A stretch of DNA of 64,000 nucleotides. Source: Luteimonas rhizosphaericola. Its GTDB lineage: Bacteria; Pseudomonadota; Gammaproteobacteria; Xanthomonadales; Xanthomonadaceae. Shown here piece by piece: positions 62,845-64,000 of this stretch. How positions within the stretch are numbered: position 1 is the first letter of the stretch; each line of letters begins with the position of its first letter. The notes under the pieces are model-generated. The model was given only the letters and a program-made list of their open reading frames with translations. It did no database searches and was not told the origin of the DNA. The translations under genes were made by a program, and so were the position numbers. The stretch lies in NCBI RefSeq assembly GCF_029888045.1, contig NZ_JARXRN010000029.1:91150-155149 (forward strand). The letters are read 5' to 3'.

Positions 62845-64000
62845 ATGTCCCTCCGTGCCGTGCCGACAGGATTTCCGCCGGGCCGCGCAGGCTCCCTGCA
62901 CGCGCCCGCACGCGTGCTTGAAGCGCTCCGCCACGAGGCGGTGACCGAACTCGGCGGCGTGCTGTCGGGGTTCTGGAGCGGGATCGAGGAGCAGGTCCGG
63001 CTGGCCGCGCTGGCCGGGCACGATTATGTCGCCGTGCAGGAGGACCGGGTCGCGGTGATGGCGCTCAGCCATCGTGCGCTGGAGCTGGCCACCCGCTTCC
63101 GCGAATCGATCGAGAAGGAATTCGCGCGCTGGGAACAGGCGTCGGATTCGCCGCAGCGCGAGCGTTCGCTGACCCTGATGTCCGAGTCCGAGCTCGAGAT
63201 CCACCTCGCCGGGCAGCAGATCACGGAGCTGCTCGACCACCAGTTCCTGCACCCGCTGGCCCAGCTCGACGAGCGCCTGCGCCAGCTGTCCGAGGCCCTC
63301 GGCGTGGCCCGCAAGCGGCCGAGCCCGCTGCGCCCGGAAGTCCCGGTGAATGCGTTCGTGGCCCTGTTCGGGCCGGACGACCTGACCGTCGGCCTGCGGG
63401 CCATGGTGTTCCAGCAGTTCGACAAGCGCCTGCCCAAGGTGCTGGGCGAGCTGTACGAGAAGGCCAACGCGATCCTCGATGCCGCCTCGTTCTCCGGTTC
63501 GCCGGAACGCGAGTCCGGCCGCAATGCCCGCGGCCGTGCCCCGGCACCGCGCAGTGAGGCGGCCGAGGGCGAATGGGTCCCGGATGGAGGCACGGTCCCG
63601 CACCTGGGCGGCGCCGACGATGGCGCGGGATCGCGCCGCGCCGATGCGGACGCCGCCCGCGGCGGCCCGGGTGCGGCTGGCGGTGGCGGAGCGTCACGCG
63701 CCGATGCGGGCCCTGCGCGCGCCGGCGAAGCGGCCGCCACCGGCCGGGTGCGCGAACAGGTGCTGGCCGAGGCCCTGGCCACCGGCCGGCCGCTGCGCTA
63801 CCGCGATCTGGTCCGCGACCAGCTGCGTGCCTGGCGCGCGCGCGCGCCGGACGACAGCGCCGTGGGCGCGTCCCTGGACCCCGCCCGCGACGGACTCGCC
63901 GCCGAGGATCTCGCCACCGGTGGCCACGTGCTGGACACCGCCGAACTGCTGAACCTGGCTTCCCTGCTGCAGGGGGACGACCCGGAGCCCTTCGAGAAGG
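62845..64000 (+). CDS. DUF1631 family protein (cut by the right edge)
   Basis: An open frame runs from about 62845 to the window end with no stop. It encodes an Arg/Glu/Leu-rich helical protein. DUF1631-like blocks are ALSHRALELATRFRESIEKE, EIHLAGQQITELLDHQFLHP, NAFVALFGPDDLTVGLRAMV and QQFDKRLPKVLGELYEKANA, followed by an Ala/Gly-rich linker. An in-frame ATG at 62803 is an alternative start; neither has a strong ribosome binding site. Function is unknown; proteins of this family are large and often lie near stress or motility regulators. Confidence 0.78.
   Translation, partial: MSLRAVPTGFPPGRAGSLHAPARVLEALRHEAVTELGGVLSGFWSGIEEQVRLAALAGHDYVAVQEDRVAVMALSHRALELATRFRESIEKEFARWEQASDSPQRERSLTLMSESELEIHLAGQQITELLDHQFLHPLAQLDERLRQLSEALGVARKRPSPLRPEVPVNAFVALFGPDDLTVGLRAMVFQQFDKRLPKVLGELYEKANAILDAASFSGSPERESGRNARGRAPAPRSEAAEGEWVPDGGTVPHLGGADDGAGSRRADADAARGGPGAAGGGGASRADAGPARAGEAAATGRVREQVLAEALATGRPLRYRDLVRDQLRAWRARAPDDSAVGASLDPARDGLAAEDLATGGHVLDTAELLNLASLLQGDDPEPFEK

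Overview
The window is a contiguous piece of a very GC-rich gammaproteobacterial chromosome. Gene content and order point to the Xanthomonadaceae/Lysobacteraceae (Xanthomonas, Stenotrophomonas, Lysobacter, Luteimonas and relatives). Diagnostic blocks are tonB-gshB beside the Pil-Chp twitching cluster, an lptD-surA-pdxA-csaA-rsmA-apaG-apaH run, and an ahpC-ahpF-oxyR operon. The genus cannot be fixed from the sequence. About 63 protein genes are packed tightly, and many start codons overlap the previous stop (ATGA, GTGA or TGATG). I saw no rRNA, tRNA, insertion sequence, prophage or CRISPR array. Several open antisense frames, up to 2247 codons, are GC-bias artefacts.

Region 1 (1-4315): the end of a DinG/YoaA-type helicase, tsaB and a signal-peptidase-like S26 protease on the plus strand, then gshB and a TonB-like gene on the minus strand. 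Region 2 (4414-16685): a promoter followed by pilG-pilH-pilI-pilJ-chpA-chpB-chpC, the chemosensory system that controls type IV pili. Here chpA carries 51 pentapeptide repeats in two blocks, chpB has lost the CheB catalytic Ser and His, and no pilK methyltransferase gene is present. Together these suggest a Chp pathway without methylation-based adaptation. Region 3 (16709-22141): rsmE and bioA (minus), nudE-cysQ-mazG (plus), and two small membrane proteins.

Region 4 (22250-27892): an OmpR-type response regulator and histidine kinase followed by a MacA-like adaptor, an ABC ATPase and a MacB-like permease. Region 5 (28073-31536): dgkA, a TerC-family gene and lgt-thyA-folA. Region 6 (31556-41136, minus): envelope and housekeeping genes from apaH back to lptD, then a deacetylase-like gene, a cobalamin adenosyltransferase and a probable BtuM-type cobalamin transporter. 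Region 7 (41227-48939): two ubiquinone-type hydroxylases, then minus-strand DUF808, EF-hand, rlmM, deaminase, Cys-rich lipoprotein and glnS genes.

Region 8 (49002-56987): a GGDEF diguanylate cyclase with a short overlapping upstream ORF, msrA, an unknown gene, rnk, and the peroxide-response operon ahpC-ahpF-oxyR. That operon has an OxyR-like operator, a 16-bp inverted repeat between ahpC and ahpF, and a terminator. The only gap over 300 bases, 56612-57052, holds this operator and a candidate small RNA with its own promoter, C-rich hairpin loop and strong terminator. Region 9 (57053-64000): prmC and pip, then a minus-strand block (transglutaminase-like, N-formylglutamate amidohydrolase-like, Nudix, 5'-3' exonuclease, nitroreductase) and the start of a DUF1631 gene that leaves the window.
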